Assembly: GCF_002214525.1 (NCBI RefSeq)
Contig: NZ_CP015104.1
Coordinates: 806,001-870,000, forward strand
From: Thermococcus sp. P6
Lineage (GTDB): Archaea; Methanobacteriota_B; Thermococci; Thermococcales; Thermococcaceae
Direction of reading: 5' to 3'
Length of the DNA: 64,000 nucleotides
Shown: piece after piece, positions 7,711 through 16,794 of the stretch
Layout of the letters: the number at the start of each line of letters is the position of its first letter
Position numbering within the stretch: the first letter of the stretch is position 1
Position numbers and translations under genes: made by a program
The notes under the pieces: generated by a model
The model's input: the letters and a program-made list of their open reading frames with translations, nothing else
Database searches by the model: none
What the model was told of the DNA's origin: nothing

Positions 7711-8187
7711 TTATCCCAGACCGAGGCGTTCCCGTATCACGAGGGGTATGAGGCCTATCTTCGGGAAGACGATTAGAGCCCTGTCCTCAACGGCGTAGGC
7801 CGGTACGCAGGGTACCGTTCCGTAGGGGGTCGGATAGGCCGGATCCGGTGCCCAGTTGTTGTCCCCCCATGTGACGAAGCACTTCTCGACCTTCCCGCCG
7901 AGCTCGACGGTCTCTATCGCCCTAACGCGGTGGATTATCGGATATTCGTAACCGGGGCGCTTGTAGACGATAACGTCGTTCACCTTAACCTCGTCGATGT
8001 TCTCCTCGCTAACACCCTTGAGCAGGACCACGTCACCCCTGTAGAACACGGGCTCCATCGAACCGCTTACGACTATAACGAGGGGTGAATCCGTGTGGAG
8101 GGCCAGTTTCAGTCCCCACTGAAGGGCGAACACAAGGAGCAAAGCCGTTACCAGCCACGTTAGATCCTTCTTCCACGAGTCCTCCAT
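7711..8187 (-). CDS. Signal peptidase I (archaeal/ER type)
   Basis: 158 residues. It removes signal peptides at the outer face of the cytoplasmic membrane. A membrane anchor is at residues 10-27, the nucleophile Ser43 is in VVSGSMEPVF, His86 is in PIIHRV (the archaeal/ER enzymes use His rather than Lys), and Asp109 is in WGDNN. The GGAGGT site lies six bases before the ATG at 8187. The gene overlaps the end of the upstream DUF531 gene by 28 bases, suggesting translational coupling. Confidence 0.93.
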   Translation of the reverse strand: MEDSWKKDLTWLVTALLLVFALQWGLKLALHTDSPLVIVVSGSMEPVFYRGDVVLLKGVSEENIDEVKVNDVIVYKRPGYEYPIIHRVRAIETVELGGKVEKCFVTWGDNNWAPDPAYPTPYGTVPCVPAYAVEDRALIVFPKIGLIPLVIRERLGLG

Positions 8188-8711
8188 CTCAGGACCTCCA
8201 TGAGGGTGCTTATCCTAACGGCCACGGCCCCTATGGCTGTGCACGTCTCGAGGCTTACCCTCTTTCCCGTGATCTCAAGATGATGGTCCGCTCTCTTAAG
8301 TGTTTCCTTTGGAAGACCGCGCCTGCCGAGACCGATCAGGAGCAGAAAACTCTCACCCTTCAGGGCCCTCTCCGCGAGCTCGAGGGGGCTTATCTCCTTT
8401 CCCTCCCGGGGTTTGCTCGTGGTGGCAACCACCCTCCCGAACTGGGGCGGGAAGCCTCTTTCGGGAAAATCAAGGAGGTGGAACCGGTTCCCCCCGGCCA
8501 GCTCGATGAGGTACCTGCCACCCTCCCCTATGGTCGTGCTGGAACTCACCCTTTCGGCCACTTCAAGGGGCTTTCCCTCGAGCGGGAACCCGACCAGCGC
8601 CAGATGGAAACCGAAGGCGTACGCTACCGGGCCGGCTCTGGCTATCGCCCTGAGATGGGCCTCGTGAAGCCTTCCGGGGTCGTAGGTGTTATAGAGCCCA
8701 AGGGTCAGCAT
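8160..8711 (-). CDS. DUF531 protein, probable SPOUT-fold RNA methyltransferase
   Basis: 183 residues. The N terminus MLTLGLYNTYDPG and the following EAHLRAIARAGPVAYAFGFHLALVGFP are characteristic of archaeal DUF531. The C-terminal part, FLLLIGLGRRGLPKETLKRADHHLEITGKRVSLET, resembles the SPOUT trefoil-knot SAM-binding region, so an RNA methyltransferase role is plausible but unproven. The ATG at 8711 is the family start. The end overlaps the signal peptidase gene by 28 bases. A TATA-like CTTATAAG at about 8730 lies between it and the divergent repeat-protein gene. Confidence 0.75.
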   Translation of the reverse strand: MLTLGLYNTYDPGRLHEAHLRAIARAGPVAYAFGFHLALVGFPLEGKPLEVAERVSSSTTIGEGGRYLIELAGGNRFHLLDFPERGFPPQFGRVVATTSKPREGKEISPLELAERALKGESFLLLIGLGRRGLPKETLKRADHHLEITGKRVSLETCTAIGAVAVRISTLMEVLRWRTRGRRI

Positions 8712-8766
8712 GTTATAACCCTTCGGGGAAAACTTATAAGGGTTTGGAGCCAAGGGAAAGGTTAGG

Positions 8767-9843
8767 ATGACGACGCGAGAGGAAATAAAAACCCTGATCG
8801 AGAGGGGCCAGTACGAGGAGGCCATGTCCAGAATAGGTACTCTGGGGGATCCCCTCGAACAGGTACAGTCCCTTATGGACCTCGCGATTGCGGTGTACGA
8901 GAGGAAGGGGCCTCTGGACTGGATCCCCGATATAGTGGAAGATGCACTTTACATCTCAAAGAAGCTCAAAGAGCATGGCGAGAGAGCCGTGGCCTACTCA
9001 ACGATAGCCTCCACCCTGGCCCTAACGGGTTACGAAGACGACGCCATGGACCTCTTCGACAGGGCCATAAAGGAGAGTATGGGCATAGATGACCCCCTGA
9101 GGAAGGGATCCATTCTCTCGGAAATCGCCTACCGCCTGGCCATCGCCGGCTATTCCGAAGATGCCCTCGAGGTCTTTGACGTGGCCTTCAACACGATAAT
9201 GGGGGCAGAGGTGGATTACAACCTGAAGGTTGACGGGATAGTAGAGATGGGCAGACTCCTTGAGAAAGCCGGAGATGCGCTGCCGGCCGAGGAAGCCCTG
9301 AAATTCTACCGGACTGCCTTCGATATATTCGACAAGCTCCACGTCAACCAGCGCGCCGCGATAGTCGAGAAGAAGATTGACCTGAGCAGAACCGTTCGGG
9401 ACGTCGGCCTGCCTTCGATAAGGAGGGCACTGCTGGAGGGAAGGTTCCGCTACGCCCTCGCCCTCATCGAGATTAACTACTCCGGCGCCAGAAAGCTCAT
9501 AGGAAAACTTCAGGTCGCCCTCTGGATGAAGAAGGTGAACAGCGGGGGATACGATGACCTGGTGGAGAAGGCCTTTGAGGAGTCCGGCGATCTTAGTTTC
9601 ACCGAGGTCAGCGCCGGGAAGATAGCGAGCCTGCTTACAGAGCTCGGGGACCTTAGAAGGGCGCTTAAATTCGCGATGACCATAAAGGACGTTCAAAAGA
9701 GGAGCGAGGCACTTGGGGCCATAGCGATCGAACTGGCCCGGCGGAAAGAACTCTACGAAGCAAAGGAGATAGCAGGGATGATCCCCGATCCCGGGGTGAG
9801 GGAGGAGGTCCTGATGGAGATCTCCACGGAGGAAGGTCGGTGA
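8767..9843 (+). CDS. Helical-repeat (TPR-like) protein of unknown function
   Basis: 358 residues, almost entirely helical. It is built of about 35-residue repeats with Ala/Leu pairs (AYSTIASTLALTGYEDDAMDLFDRA, LSEIAYRLAIAGYSEDALEVFDVA, LGAIAIELARRKELYEAKEIA). This resembles tetratricopeptide-like scaffolds that mediate protein contacts. No catalytic motif, signal peptide or membrane segment is visible. A TATA box AACTTATAAG lies upstream. The stop codon touches the start region of the M19 dipeptidase gene, so the two are probably one transcript; a functional link is not known. Confidence 0.75.
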   Translation: MTTREEIKTLIERGQYEEAMSRIGTLGDPLEQVQSLMDLAIAVYERKGPLDWIPDIVEDALYISKKLKEHGERAVAYSTIASTLALTGYEDDAMDLFDRAIKESMGIDDPLRKGSILSEIAYRLAIAGYSEDALEVFDVAFNTIMGAEVDYNLKVDGIVEMGRLLEKAGDALPAEEALKFYRTAFDIFDKLHVNQRAAIVEKKIDLSRTVRDVGLPSIRRALLEGRFRYALALIEINYSGARKLIGKLQVALWMKKVNSGGYDDLVEKAFEESGDLSFTEVSAGKIASLLTELGDLRRALKFAMTIKDVQKRSEALGAIAIELARRKELYEAKEIAGMIPDPGVREEVLMEISTEEGR

Positions 9844-9848
9844 GTGAG

Positions 9849-10784
9849 ATGATATTCGACGCCCATTCCGATCTGCCGACGTTCGTGTACGATGAAAGGA
9901 AAGCGGGAAAGACGCGCGTTCTGGAGGAGAACTTCGAGCGGTTTTTTGGCCCGTGGATAAGTGCCCGGGTCATGAGCATCTGGACCCGTCCCGGGATGAG
10001 GGGCAACGCGACCGCCTACGGTCTGGAGGTCCTGAACGCCCTTCTGAAGGACGTTGCAGAGAGCGAGAGCTTCGAGATGGTCACGAACGTTGAGGGCATG
10101 GAGCGGAATGTCAAGGAGGGGAAGGTGGCGCTGTGGCTCGGGCTCGAGGGTGGCGAGCCCATCGGCGAGAGCCTCGACCTTCTCGAGGTGTTCCACCGCC
10201 TCGGTCTTCGCGTTCTGACGCTCACGTGGAGCCTGAGGAACGCCATAGGGGACGGCGTGTTCGAGAGAACCGGCGGCGGATTGACGAACTTCGGTCTGGA
10301 AGTGGTTGGCAAGGCCGAGGAGCTCGGGATAGTGGTTGACCTGAGTCACATCAACGAAGCCGGCTTCTGGGACGTTCTCGACACCACCGCCTTTCCGGTG
10401 ATAGCTTCGCACTCCAACTCGAGAAGCCTGTGCGACCACAGGAGAAACCTGACCGACGAGCAGATAAAGGCCATAGGGGAGAGGGACGGCGTAATTGGGG
10501 CCGTTGCGATCCCGGGATTCGTTGACAGCGAGAGACCGACGCTGGAAAAATACGTGGAGCACATAGCCCACATGGTGGACCTGGCAGGTTACAGACACGT
10601 CGGCCTCGGCTTTGATTTCGTCTACTACCTGTCCGGCTGGAGCGGGAGGGGCGTTAAGGGTTTTGAGAACGAGTCGAGGATACCCTCCCTCATCGAGAAG
10701 CTGATGGAAAGGTTCAGCGAGAAGGAAGTAAGGGCGATAACCTTCGAGAACTTCGAGCGCGTTTTTAGGGCGGTCGTGGGTTAG
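9849..10784 (+). CDS. Membrane-type dipeptidase, peptidase family M19
   Basis: 311 residues. M19 enzymes are binuclear zinc hydrolases that cleave dipeptides, including D-residues. Metal-site motifs are FDAHSDLPTF (His and Asp near the N terminus), the bridging Glu in LGLEGGEPIG, VVDLSHINEAGF, and PVIASHSNSR. There is no signal peptide, so it is cytoplasmic despite the family name. The ATG at 9849 is preferred because GGTGAG sits four bases before it; a GTG at 9840 in the same frame is also possible. Confidence 0.9.
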   Translation: MIFDAHSDLPTFVYDERKAGKTRVLEENFERFFGPWISARVMSIWTRPGMRGNATAYGLEVLNALLKDVAESESFEMVTNVEGMERNVKEGKVALWLGLEGGEPIGESLDLLEVFHRLGLRVLTLTWSLRNAIGDGVFERTGGGLTNFGLEVVGKAEELGIVVDLSHINEAGFWDVLDTTAFPVIASHSNSRSLCDHRRNLTDEQIKAIGERDGVIGAVAIPGFVDSERPTLEKYVEHIAHMVDLAGYRHVGLGFDFVYYLSGWSGRGVKGFENESRIPSLIEKLMERFSEKEVRAITFENFERVFRAVVG

Positions 10785-10804
10785 CCCGTCCGGGGGATTG
10801 AACC

Positions 10805-11653
10805 ATGGAAGAGCCATACCTCCTGACGGCAAGGGAAGCAAGGATACTCCTTCTGTCAAAGGCAGGGGCAAGGGTAAACCTCGATCTAAGGAAAACGAAC
10901 AGGTCGTGGCTCGTAACCATGCGTAACGGGGAGTTCATCTTTCCGGACGGAACGCGAGTTTCGAGGGAGACCCTCGAGAGGATAGCGGGGGATGAGGGGA
11001 GCGTTTACCTCGTTCGAAACGGCGTTTACAAAGCCGCCATAGCCGGTGAGCACTTCTACAAGCTCGTTCCAACGATCCCGCCGACGATAGAGATAAACGG
11101 GATCAGGATGCACAGAACCAAGGGGACGAACCCTCTGGAGGACACGAGGAACAAAGTGAACGCCATCAAACCCGGGGAAGGGGAGACGGTTCTGGACACG
11201 TGCATGGGGCTTGGTTACACGGCCATAGAGGCCGCAAAGAGGGGAGCGTACGTGATAACCGTGGAGAAGGATCCGAACGTTATAGCTCTGGCCCGGGTAA
11301 ACCCGTGGGGCAGGGAGCTCTTCAGGGGCGGGAAGGTTCAGGTCGTTCAGGGGGACGTGTATGAAATCGTGAAGCGCTTTGGCGACGGGAGTTTCGATGC
11401 CGTTATCCACGACCCCCCGCGCTTTTCTCTGGCGGGCCAGCTCTACTCGGAATCCTTCTACCGCGAGCTCTACCGGATTCTGAAGCCCGGCGGGAGGCTG
11501 TTCCACTACGTCGGAAACCCGGGGAAGAGGTACAGAAAAAAAGACCTGCAGAAGGGGGTTATGGAGCGCCTGAGAAAGGTGGGCTTCACCGGAATCAAGC
11601 GCGTTGAAGAGGCCTTGGGAGTTATAGCGAGGAAGCCGGAAAAGAAAAAATGA
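10805..11653 (+). CDS. SAM-dependent methyltransferase (COG2521-like archaeal family)
   Basis: 282 residues. An N-terminal domain of about 110 residues precedes a Rossmann methyltransferase: motif I VLDTCMGLGYTAIEAA, motif II VITVEKDP, and motif IV VIHDPPRFSL. DPPR is of the D/N-PP-x type seen in amino-group methyltransferases acting on nucleic acids, which suggests an RNA or DNA base substrate. It resembles the archaeal family COG2521. The target is not deduced. It starts 21 bases after the dipeptidase gene, likely in the same transcript. Confidence 0.8.
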   Translation: MEEPYLLTAREARILLLSKAGARVNLDLRKTNRSWLVTMRNGEFIFPDGTRVSRETLERIAGDEGSVYLVRNGVYKAAIAGEHFYKLVPTIPPTIEINGIRMHRTKGTNPLEDTRNKVNAIKPGEGETVLDTCMGLGYTAIEAAKRGAYVITVEKDPNVIALARVNPWGRELFRGGKVQVVQGDVYEIVKRFGDGSFDAVIHDPPRFSLAGQLYSESFYRELYRILKPGGRLFHYVGNPGKRYRKKDLQKGVMERLRKVGFTGIKRVEEALGVIARKPEKKK

Positions 11654-11662
11654 GGGTATAAC

Positions 11663-13552
11663 TTATTCCTCTGTTTTACCCTTAAGTATCTTCTCAACGT
11701 CAAATCCTTCCTCGTACCTCTTGAGTTTCCTCTCAAAAAACTCCAAAAAGAGTTTATAGCGCTTTGCCCTGTGCCTCGGACTCCCACGGAGGCTGTGTCC
11801 ATGGGCTCCCTTTTTGAAGATTGCAATGTATGCCTCCTTCCCCAGGTCCTTGAGCACGTGATAGAACATCACGCTCTGATCGAGGGGGCAGCGGTAGTCT
11901 TCGAGGGAGTGAATTATCAGCAGGGGCGCTTTAACATTTTTCGCATAGAAAAGCGGGCTTAATTTACGGTAGTTCTCATTTTCGAGCGGATTCTCGCCGA
12001 TGACCTCCTTATCGAACCAGAGGCCGATGTCCGAGAAAGCGTAGCTCGTCAGCCAGTAGCTTATGCCGTTCTCACTTATTCCGGCCTTGAAGAGGTCGCT
12101 CTGCGTTAGGGCCCAGTTGGTCATGAAACCGCCGTAGCTTATGCCCGTTATCCCAACGCGCTCCCCGTCCGCCTGAGGCTCGAGTTTGAGGAACTCCTTT
12201 ATTCCAGCCATTATGTCCTCAAAGTCCTCTAAACCCGTTCTCTCCAGCACGCGGAGGGCAAAGTCCTCACTGTAACCGTTGCTACCGCGCGGGTTGACAA
12301 AAACTACGTAAAAGCCTTTATCCGCGAGGAGCTGCATCTCATATTTGAAGTAGTATCCATACATGCCTTTGGGGCCGCCATGGACGAACACCACAACGGG
12401 AGCTTTCTCGCCTTCCTCTACGTCCGGCTTTATGTACCATCCGTCAATCTCCAGATCAAGGCTCTTAAAGCGGAAGTGCTTTATGGGTCTCCTCCTGAGC
12501 CCCTTCAAAACGGGCCCGTTGTAATCGGTGAGCTGCCTGAGCTCCCCATCCCAGAGAAAGACCTCACTCGGCATGGCCTCCGTCTGCTTTAGAAGGGCAA
12601 CCTTTCCATCATCGCTCACATCGAATCCCACAACCCAGGCCTTCTCATCAACTATTGGGGTCAGTTCTTCATTTTCGAGCCTGTATAATGTAACCTTCCC
12701 CTCCTTTGCCATCGTGAAGTACAGATTTCCTTTAACATCGAGCTTTCCCATGCCGTTGTTGTATACAAAGCGCTTCGTCAGGGGCTCAACCTTTGCGCCA
12801 TCCCAGATGTAAAGGTAATCGTGCTCGCTGAGTTTCTTCTTCTCCGGCTTTCCACGGAGGAGGACGAGCTTCCCGTTTGAGTCCACGGGAACGTAGGAGA
12901 CCTTCTCAAATACCCTCTCGCTCTCCCCGTCCCTATACCTGAAGATGTCATAGAACTTGAACATCAAGGGCTTTCCATCCTCCCTGTGGTGCTGTGCATA
13001 GAGCACCTCATCGCCGTGCCAGATGGCGGAGGCAAATTTTTCGGCAGTAAACTCCTCCAGAATTTCCTCACCTTCACTGTCGTAAATCCAGAATGTTGTT
13101 TTCTCACCGTCAAAGAAGCCTTTTGCATCAAACCACACGGGAACGTCGTTCTCAAAGATGAAGTCCTCATCATCGCGCCTCTTGAAGCCCGTGATTAGCA
13201 GGCGCCTGTCGTCTTTGTTCCAGCTCACGTCGAGGATGTTCTTGGTCTCCATGAGCTTTTTGGTGCTCATACTTCTCAGGTCAACAAGCCACAGCTCGCT
13301 CCTCCCCTCATTAGCTCTGACGAAGGTTAGCTTTGTTCCACTCGGAGAAAAGCGGGGCATTGAAGCGTTCTCCACGTATTTCCTCTCCCCACTTTCAAGC
13401 CCCTCAACGACAACCGTGTTTTCATACCTGTTGTTTTCCATGTTCGCCTTTGTAAGAAGGTAGGCAATTTGCCTCCCGTCCTTCGAAATCCGTATATCCC
13501 CCAGGTAGCTGAACTTAGAAAAGGTTTCATGGTTCCATTCGATTTTGCTCAT
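11663..13552 (-). CDS. S9 family peptidase (acylaminoacyl-peptidase-like)
   Basis: 629 residues. The N-terminal half (about 1-350) is a propeller with repeated strand motifs; the C-terminal half is an alpha/beta hydrolase. Catalytic residues: Ser472 in TGISYGG, Asp552 in HSLEDYRCP and His584 in KGAHGHS. The oxyanion-hole motif VFVHGGP is present. Prolyl-oligopeptidase-family enzymes of Pyrococcus of this type release N-acylated residues or cleave short peptides. It has no signal peptide. The coding sequence is visibly more A/T-rich than its neighbours. The intergenic region with the divergent membrane gene holds TATA-like elements. Confidence 0.9.
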   Translation of the reverse strand: MSKIEWNHETFSKFSYLGDIRISKDGRQIAYLLTKANMENNRYENTVVVEGLESGERKYVENASMPRFSPSGTKLTFVRANEGRSELWLVDLRSMSTKKLMETKNILDVSWNKDDRRLLITGFKRRDDEDFIFENDVPVWFDAKGFFDGEKTTFWIYDSEGEEILEEFTAEKFASAIWHGDEVLYAQHHREDGKPLMFKFYDIFRYRDGESERVFEKVSYVPVDSNGKLVLLRGKPEKKKLSEHDYLYIWDGAKVEPLTKRFVYNNGMGKLDVKGNLYFTMAKEGKVTLYRLENEELTPIVDEKAWVVGFDVSDDGKVALLKQTEAMPSEVFLWDGELRQLTDYNGPVLKGLRRRPIKHFRFKSLDLEIDGWYIKPDVEEGEKAPVVVFVHGGPKGMYGYYFKYEMQLLADKGFYVVFVNPRGSNGYSEDFALRVLERTGLEDFEDIMAGIKEFLKLEPQADGERVGITGISYGGFMTNWALTQSDLFKAGISENGISYWLTSYAFSDIGLWFDKEVIGENPLENENYRKLSPLFYAKNVKAPLLIIHSLEDYRCPLDQSVMFYHVLKDLGKEAYIAIFKKGAHGHSLRGSPRHRAKRYKLFLEFFERKLKRYEEGFDVEKILKGKTEE

Positions 13553-13624
13553 AACGCTATCACCAATATAATGACAAGCTTTTAAAGTATTTAAGCTTTA
13601 AGATTAAGGGAGCAGGTGGGGAGA

Positions 13625-13954
13625 ATGAAAGAGGAGCTTGCAGTTGCAGGAATTCTCGTTGCCGGGATAGTGATCTCGCTCGTCCTCAGGACCTACCTCG
13701 GGGTTGCGGTAGCGGCGCTTGGCATACCGGCTTACCTGTCCTACAGATCGAGGAGGCAGAACCTGCTCGCAAAATCGAGGCTCTACGACAGGGACCTGTT
13801 CATCATGATAGGCGTGGCCATCGTGACCATCCTCCTCTTCGACTACCTCTGGGATCCGAGGGTAGGGCTGATATCCATGGCGATCCTCGTGCCGCTGCTG
13901 GCGGCCTACGCGGACAGGCTAAAGGGTGGAAAGAACCCCCAGAAGACCCGATAG
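13625..13954 (+). CDS. Small membrane protein of unknown function
   Basis: 109 residues with about three or four hydrophobic segments (residues 6-33, 52-70, 78-95) and a basic C terminus. I do not recognise a family. The ATG at 13625 follows GGTGGGGAGA; a GTG three codons upstream lies inside that site. Its last 36 bases overlap the 3' end of the converging kinase gene. Confidence 0.7.
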   Translation: MKEELAVAGILVAGIVISLVLRTYLGVAVAALGIPAYLSYRSRRQNLLAKSRLYDRDLFIMIGVAIVTILLFDYLWDPRVGLISMAILVPLLAAYADRLKGGKNPQKTR

Positions 13955-14566
13955 CCTCCCGGTTTTTTTGTACGCCCTCACCTCATCCCTGAGTTCCTTA
14001 AGAAAGTCCCCGTCGATGCGGAACTTTGCCCTTACCCTGCGCGAGATCCGGTTGTCGTTGAGAAAGAGCATGGCCATGGCGGATGTAAGGTTTTTGGGCT
14101 TCCTCCAGCCGGCTTTCTCGAAGTCTATGAGGTAAACCCTTTCTCCGATTATCACGTGCTTGCCCCCCTGAATCTGGCCGTGGTCAAGCCCCATGGCGTC
14201 CAAAAGAGCCGTCTTCTCAACGATCTCAAAGAGGTGCCTTTTATCCGGGATGGCGTTGAGAATCATCTCCCCTCCGGCGAATTCCCTTATCAGGTAGTCG
14301 AGGCCCTCGAAGGTGCCCTGGGCAAGGAGTCGAGGGGTTACCCCGAAGGGCTCAAGGGTTTTGATTATCTCAGCTTCCCGGGACAGGGTTCTCCTCGGCG
14401 AATCCGGTCGCTGGAGCTTAACGATGACTTCCCTTTCCCCCAGCCTGCCCCTGAAGACGAGGCCGGTCGTTCCTCTAGAGTAGGGCCTTAGCCCATCCAA
14501 CCCGAGTGACCTCAGGTGGGAGTAGAACCGCTCCAGTGAAGCCCCATCGATGAGGTGGTCGAACAT
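13919..14566 (-). CDS. Small predicted Ser/Thr protein kinase (COG2112-like)
   Basis: 215 residues. It carries a minimal kinase fold: glycine-containing loop YSRGTTGLVFRG, catalytic Lys in REVIVKLQRP, Glu in LSREAEIIK, a catalytic-loop equivalent MGLDHGQIQGGKHVI and metal-binding YLIDFEKAGW. These fit the archaeal predicted Ser/Thr kinases (COG2112), related to RIO and Bud32 kinases. Substrates are unknown. The ATG at 14566 gives the normal N terminus, though no strong ribosome binding site is seen and the start could be further in. Confidence 0.75.
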   Translation of the reverse strand: MFDHLIDGASLERFYSHLRSLGLDGLRPYSRGTTGLVFRGRLGEREVIVKLQRPDSPRRTLSREAEIIKTLEPFGVTPRLLAQGTFEGLDYLIREFAGGEMILNAIPDKRHLFEIVEKTALLDAMGLDHGQIQGGKHVIIGERVYLIDFEKAGWRKPKNLTSAMAMLFLNDNRISRRVRAKFRIDGDFLKELRDEVRAYKKTGRLSGLLGVLSTL

Positions 14567-14618
14567 GGGTCTCGATAACCTTAAATACCTTTCCGATAAA
14601 ATACTTTTGGTGATAGCC

Positions 14619-14846
14619 ATGGTGACGGCTTTTATTTTGATGGTGACTGCCGCCGGAAAGGAAAGGGAAGTTATGGAGAAGCTCCTCGCCATGCCCGAGG
14701 TTAAGGAGGCTCACGTGGTTTACGGGGAATACGACGTCGTCATAAAGGTGGAAACCGACACCCTGAAGGCCCTCGATCAGTTCATCACGGAGAAGATAAG
14801 GAAGATGCCGGAGATCCAGATGACCTCGACCATGATAGCCATCTGA
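14619..14846 (+). CDS. Stand-alone RAM (Lrp/AsnC ligand-binding) domain protein
   Basis: 75 residues, equivalent to the C-terminal effector-binding domain of Lrp/AsnC regulators and without the DNA-binding part (VTAFILMVTAAGKEREV, PEVKEAHVVYGEYDVVIKVE, MTSTMIAI). In Pyrococcus, such proteins form ring assemblies and bind amino acids or partner with full Lrp proteins. TATA element CTTAAATACC at about 14579-14588 and GGTGAT before the ATG support this start. Confidence 0.88.
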   Translation: MVTAFILMVTAAGKEREVMEKLLAMPEVKEAHVVYGEYDVVIKVETDTLKALDQFITEKIRKMPEIQMTSTMIAI

Positions 14847-14848
14847 AC

Positions 14849-14886
14849 CTCTTTTCCCTTTTGGTACATTTAAAAAAGGAAAAAAG
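14849..14886. terminator. Bidirectional oligo-T terminator region
   Basis: Between two converging genes, the plus strand has CTCTTTTCCCTTTT at 14849-14862 and the minus strand has a second pair of T-runs at about 14872-14885. Both fit archaeal termination signals for the RAM-domain gene and the PhoU-like gene. Confidence 0.55.
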
Positions 14887-14887
14887 T

Positions 14888-15562
14888 TCACTTGTTCATC
14901 AACAGCCTTATCCTTTCCGCGGAGTCCTTCGCCCTGTCCGAGATGTTGCTGAGGGCTCTGGCCACGTTGAGGATGTAAAACCCCTCGCTCCAGCTCATGG
15001 AATCGGCCCTCTTAAAGACCTCCTCCATGAGTTTCGTGTCGAGGGCGTCTATCTCGTTCTCAACACCCTCTACCTGCTCGATTATCTCGTACTCCCTTTT
15101 TATCTCCCCATCGGAAAAGCCGCTTTCCACCACACGGTCCATCTGAACTATCGCTTCATAGACGAGCTTGGCAGCTTTGATGCTCTCAGTACCCATCTGA
15201 AGTATCAGCTCCTTTATCTCCCCGGGAATCCCGTCGGGTTTCCTGACGAACAGCCATTTGGCCGTGTCTTCCGCGGCATCTGCCACCTTGTCCTGCATGT
15301 GGAGGTAAATAAGAACGTCCTCCCTCGCGACGGCCATCATGAGCTTTGAGCTGAGGGAGTCCCTTATCTCCTCCTTCAGCCTGTCGGCAACGTCTTCGAG
15401 GCGATCGACCTCGACGGCCATCTTCCTCAGGCCCTCGTAATCTCCCTCATACCAGAGGCGGAGGGCCTTTTCGAGGGCCTCGACCGTACTCAGGACCGCT
15501 TCCGCGTGCTTTATGAGGGGCTTGAAGGGACTTTTCGCGAACAGCTTCGTCCATACCTGCAT
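14888..15562 (-). CDS. PhoU-like (DUF47) phosphate transport accessory protein
   Basis: 224 residues, all-helical and strongly charged, of the TIGR00153/DUF47 family. Motifs include EVDRLEDVADRLKEEIRDSL and YLHMQDKVADAAEDTAKWL, with the E/D-x3-D pattern that binds metal in PhoU proteins. Members are normally encoded next to Pit phosphate transporters, and here the pitA gene ends four bases upstream on the same strand. It probably regulates or assists phosphate uptake at the membrane. Confidence 0.9.
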   Translation of the reverse strand: MQVWTKLFAKSPFKPLIKHAEAVLSTVEALEKALRLWYEGDYEGLRKMAVEVDRLEDVADRLKEEIRDSLSSKLMMAVAREDVLIYLHMQDKVADAAEDTAKWLFVRKPDGIPGEIKELILQMGTESIKAAKLVYEAIVQMDRVVESGFSDGEIKREYEIIEQVEGVENEIDALDTKLMEEVFKRADSMSWSEGFYILNVARALSNISDRAKDSAERIRLLMNK

Positions 15563-15566
15563 GCTA

Positions 15567-16789
15567 TCACCCCATCATCATGAGCAACTTGAATATCATC
15601 CCGCTTATCAGACCCACCACGGGGACGGTAACGAACCACGAGATCACTATGTCCCTGACGACGTCCTTGTTTATTGCCTTTACCCCCCGGGCGAGGCCCA
15701 CACCGATGACGGCACCAACTACAGCGTGCGTTGTTGAAACCGGCAGACCCATCCAGCTCGCCACGAGAACCACCGTCGCGGCCGAGAAGTCGATGGTAAA
15801 GCCGCGCGTGTTCGTGAGTTCGGTTATCCTCTTCCCAACGGTCTCCATGACCCTGTAACCGTAGGTCGCCACGCCAACCGCTATTCCAAGGCCTCCGAGG
15901 GCGAGGATCCACCTCGGAACCGGAACCTTCATGCCGCTCAGCCCCATGGTCGCCACCGTGTAGACCGCAGCCACCGGACCCACCGCGTTGGCCACGTCGT
16001 TGGCACCGTGGGCCAGGGCAACGTAACCTGACGTTATGACCTGAACCCTCCTGAATATGGACTCCACCCCTATGAGGGGGTCATCCACGGGGAAGCGGAG
16101 TTTTATGAGGTAGTAAACCACGAAGAAAACCACTATACCCAGGGGGACGCCGTACATCAGGACGCCCCTCTTAAGGCTGCTCCCGTGGAGGACCTTGAGG
16201 TAGAACATGGTTCCGATTACGACGAAGGCCAGTCCCACCCAGAAGGGGGACCAGATGCGGGCGCCTCTGACCGGGTCCTTCCTCTCGAAAACGCTCTTCG
16301 TGAGGGCCTTGAACACGAGGTAGGCCATTATAGCACCGACTATCGGCGAGAGGATCCAGCTCAAAACAACCTGCGCCATCTTGCCCCAGTTAACTATATG
16401 GCCGTCCCGGCGTAAACGATACCGTAACCGGCTATTCCCCCCACGATGGAGTGGGTGGTTGAAACCGGCAGACCCATCCTGCTGGCTAAAACAAGCCACA
16501 CGGTAGCCGCCAGCAGCGCAGCCACGGAACCGTAGATGAGGACGTTCGGGTCCTTTATCATGCCCGGGTCGAGGATGCCCTTTCTGATGGTCTCCGTGAC
16601 GCTCTTTCCAAAGAAATAAGCCCCCGTGAACTCAAGGATTCCGGCTATCAACACGGCCTGTCTCGGGGTTATGGCCCTCGCCCCAACGGCGGTGCTCATC
16701 GAGTTGGCCGCGTCGTTGGCACCTATGCTCCAGGCCATGGCAAAGCCGACGATAAGGGTTATGATCAGCCACACGTCCATGATCGCCAC
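15567..16789 (-). pseudogene. pitA: Low-affinity phosphate transporter PitA, split by a frameshift
   Basis: The gene starts at 16789 (MAIMDVWLIITLIVGFAMAW). It contains the first Pit half with GANDAANSMST and GLPVSTTHSIVGG, then stops at TAG 16394-16396 after YAGTAI. The second half continues at once in another frame (VNWGKMAQVVLSWILSP) to 15567, with GANDVANAVGP and GLPVSTTHAVVGA. The junction on the minus strand reads GCCATATAGTTAAC, where GCCATAGTTAAC would keep the frame, so there are two extra bases (AT/TA). Everything else is intact with around ten hydrophobic segments. A recent mutation, a sequencing error or reinitiation at Met 16379 are all possible. Confidence 0.85.
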
Positions 16790-16794
16790 CGGAT

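Noticed and set aside
9753-10871. 372-codon minus-strand frame opposite the M19 dipeptidase
   Set aside because: No family resemblance; the plus-strand frame has all M19 metal motifs.
13556-13570. TATCAC as a TGM half-site near 13558 and in several gene starts
   Set aside because: Without a GTGATA partner at N5 it is not a TGM; most such hits are the complement of the ribosome binding sequence GGTGATA.
15567-16499. Treating the two pitA pieces as separate genes or a programmed frameshift
   Set aside because: The second piece lacks its own ribosome binding site at the open-frame start, and there is no slippery heptamer; a simple two-base insertion explains it.
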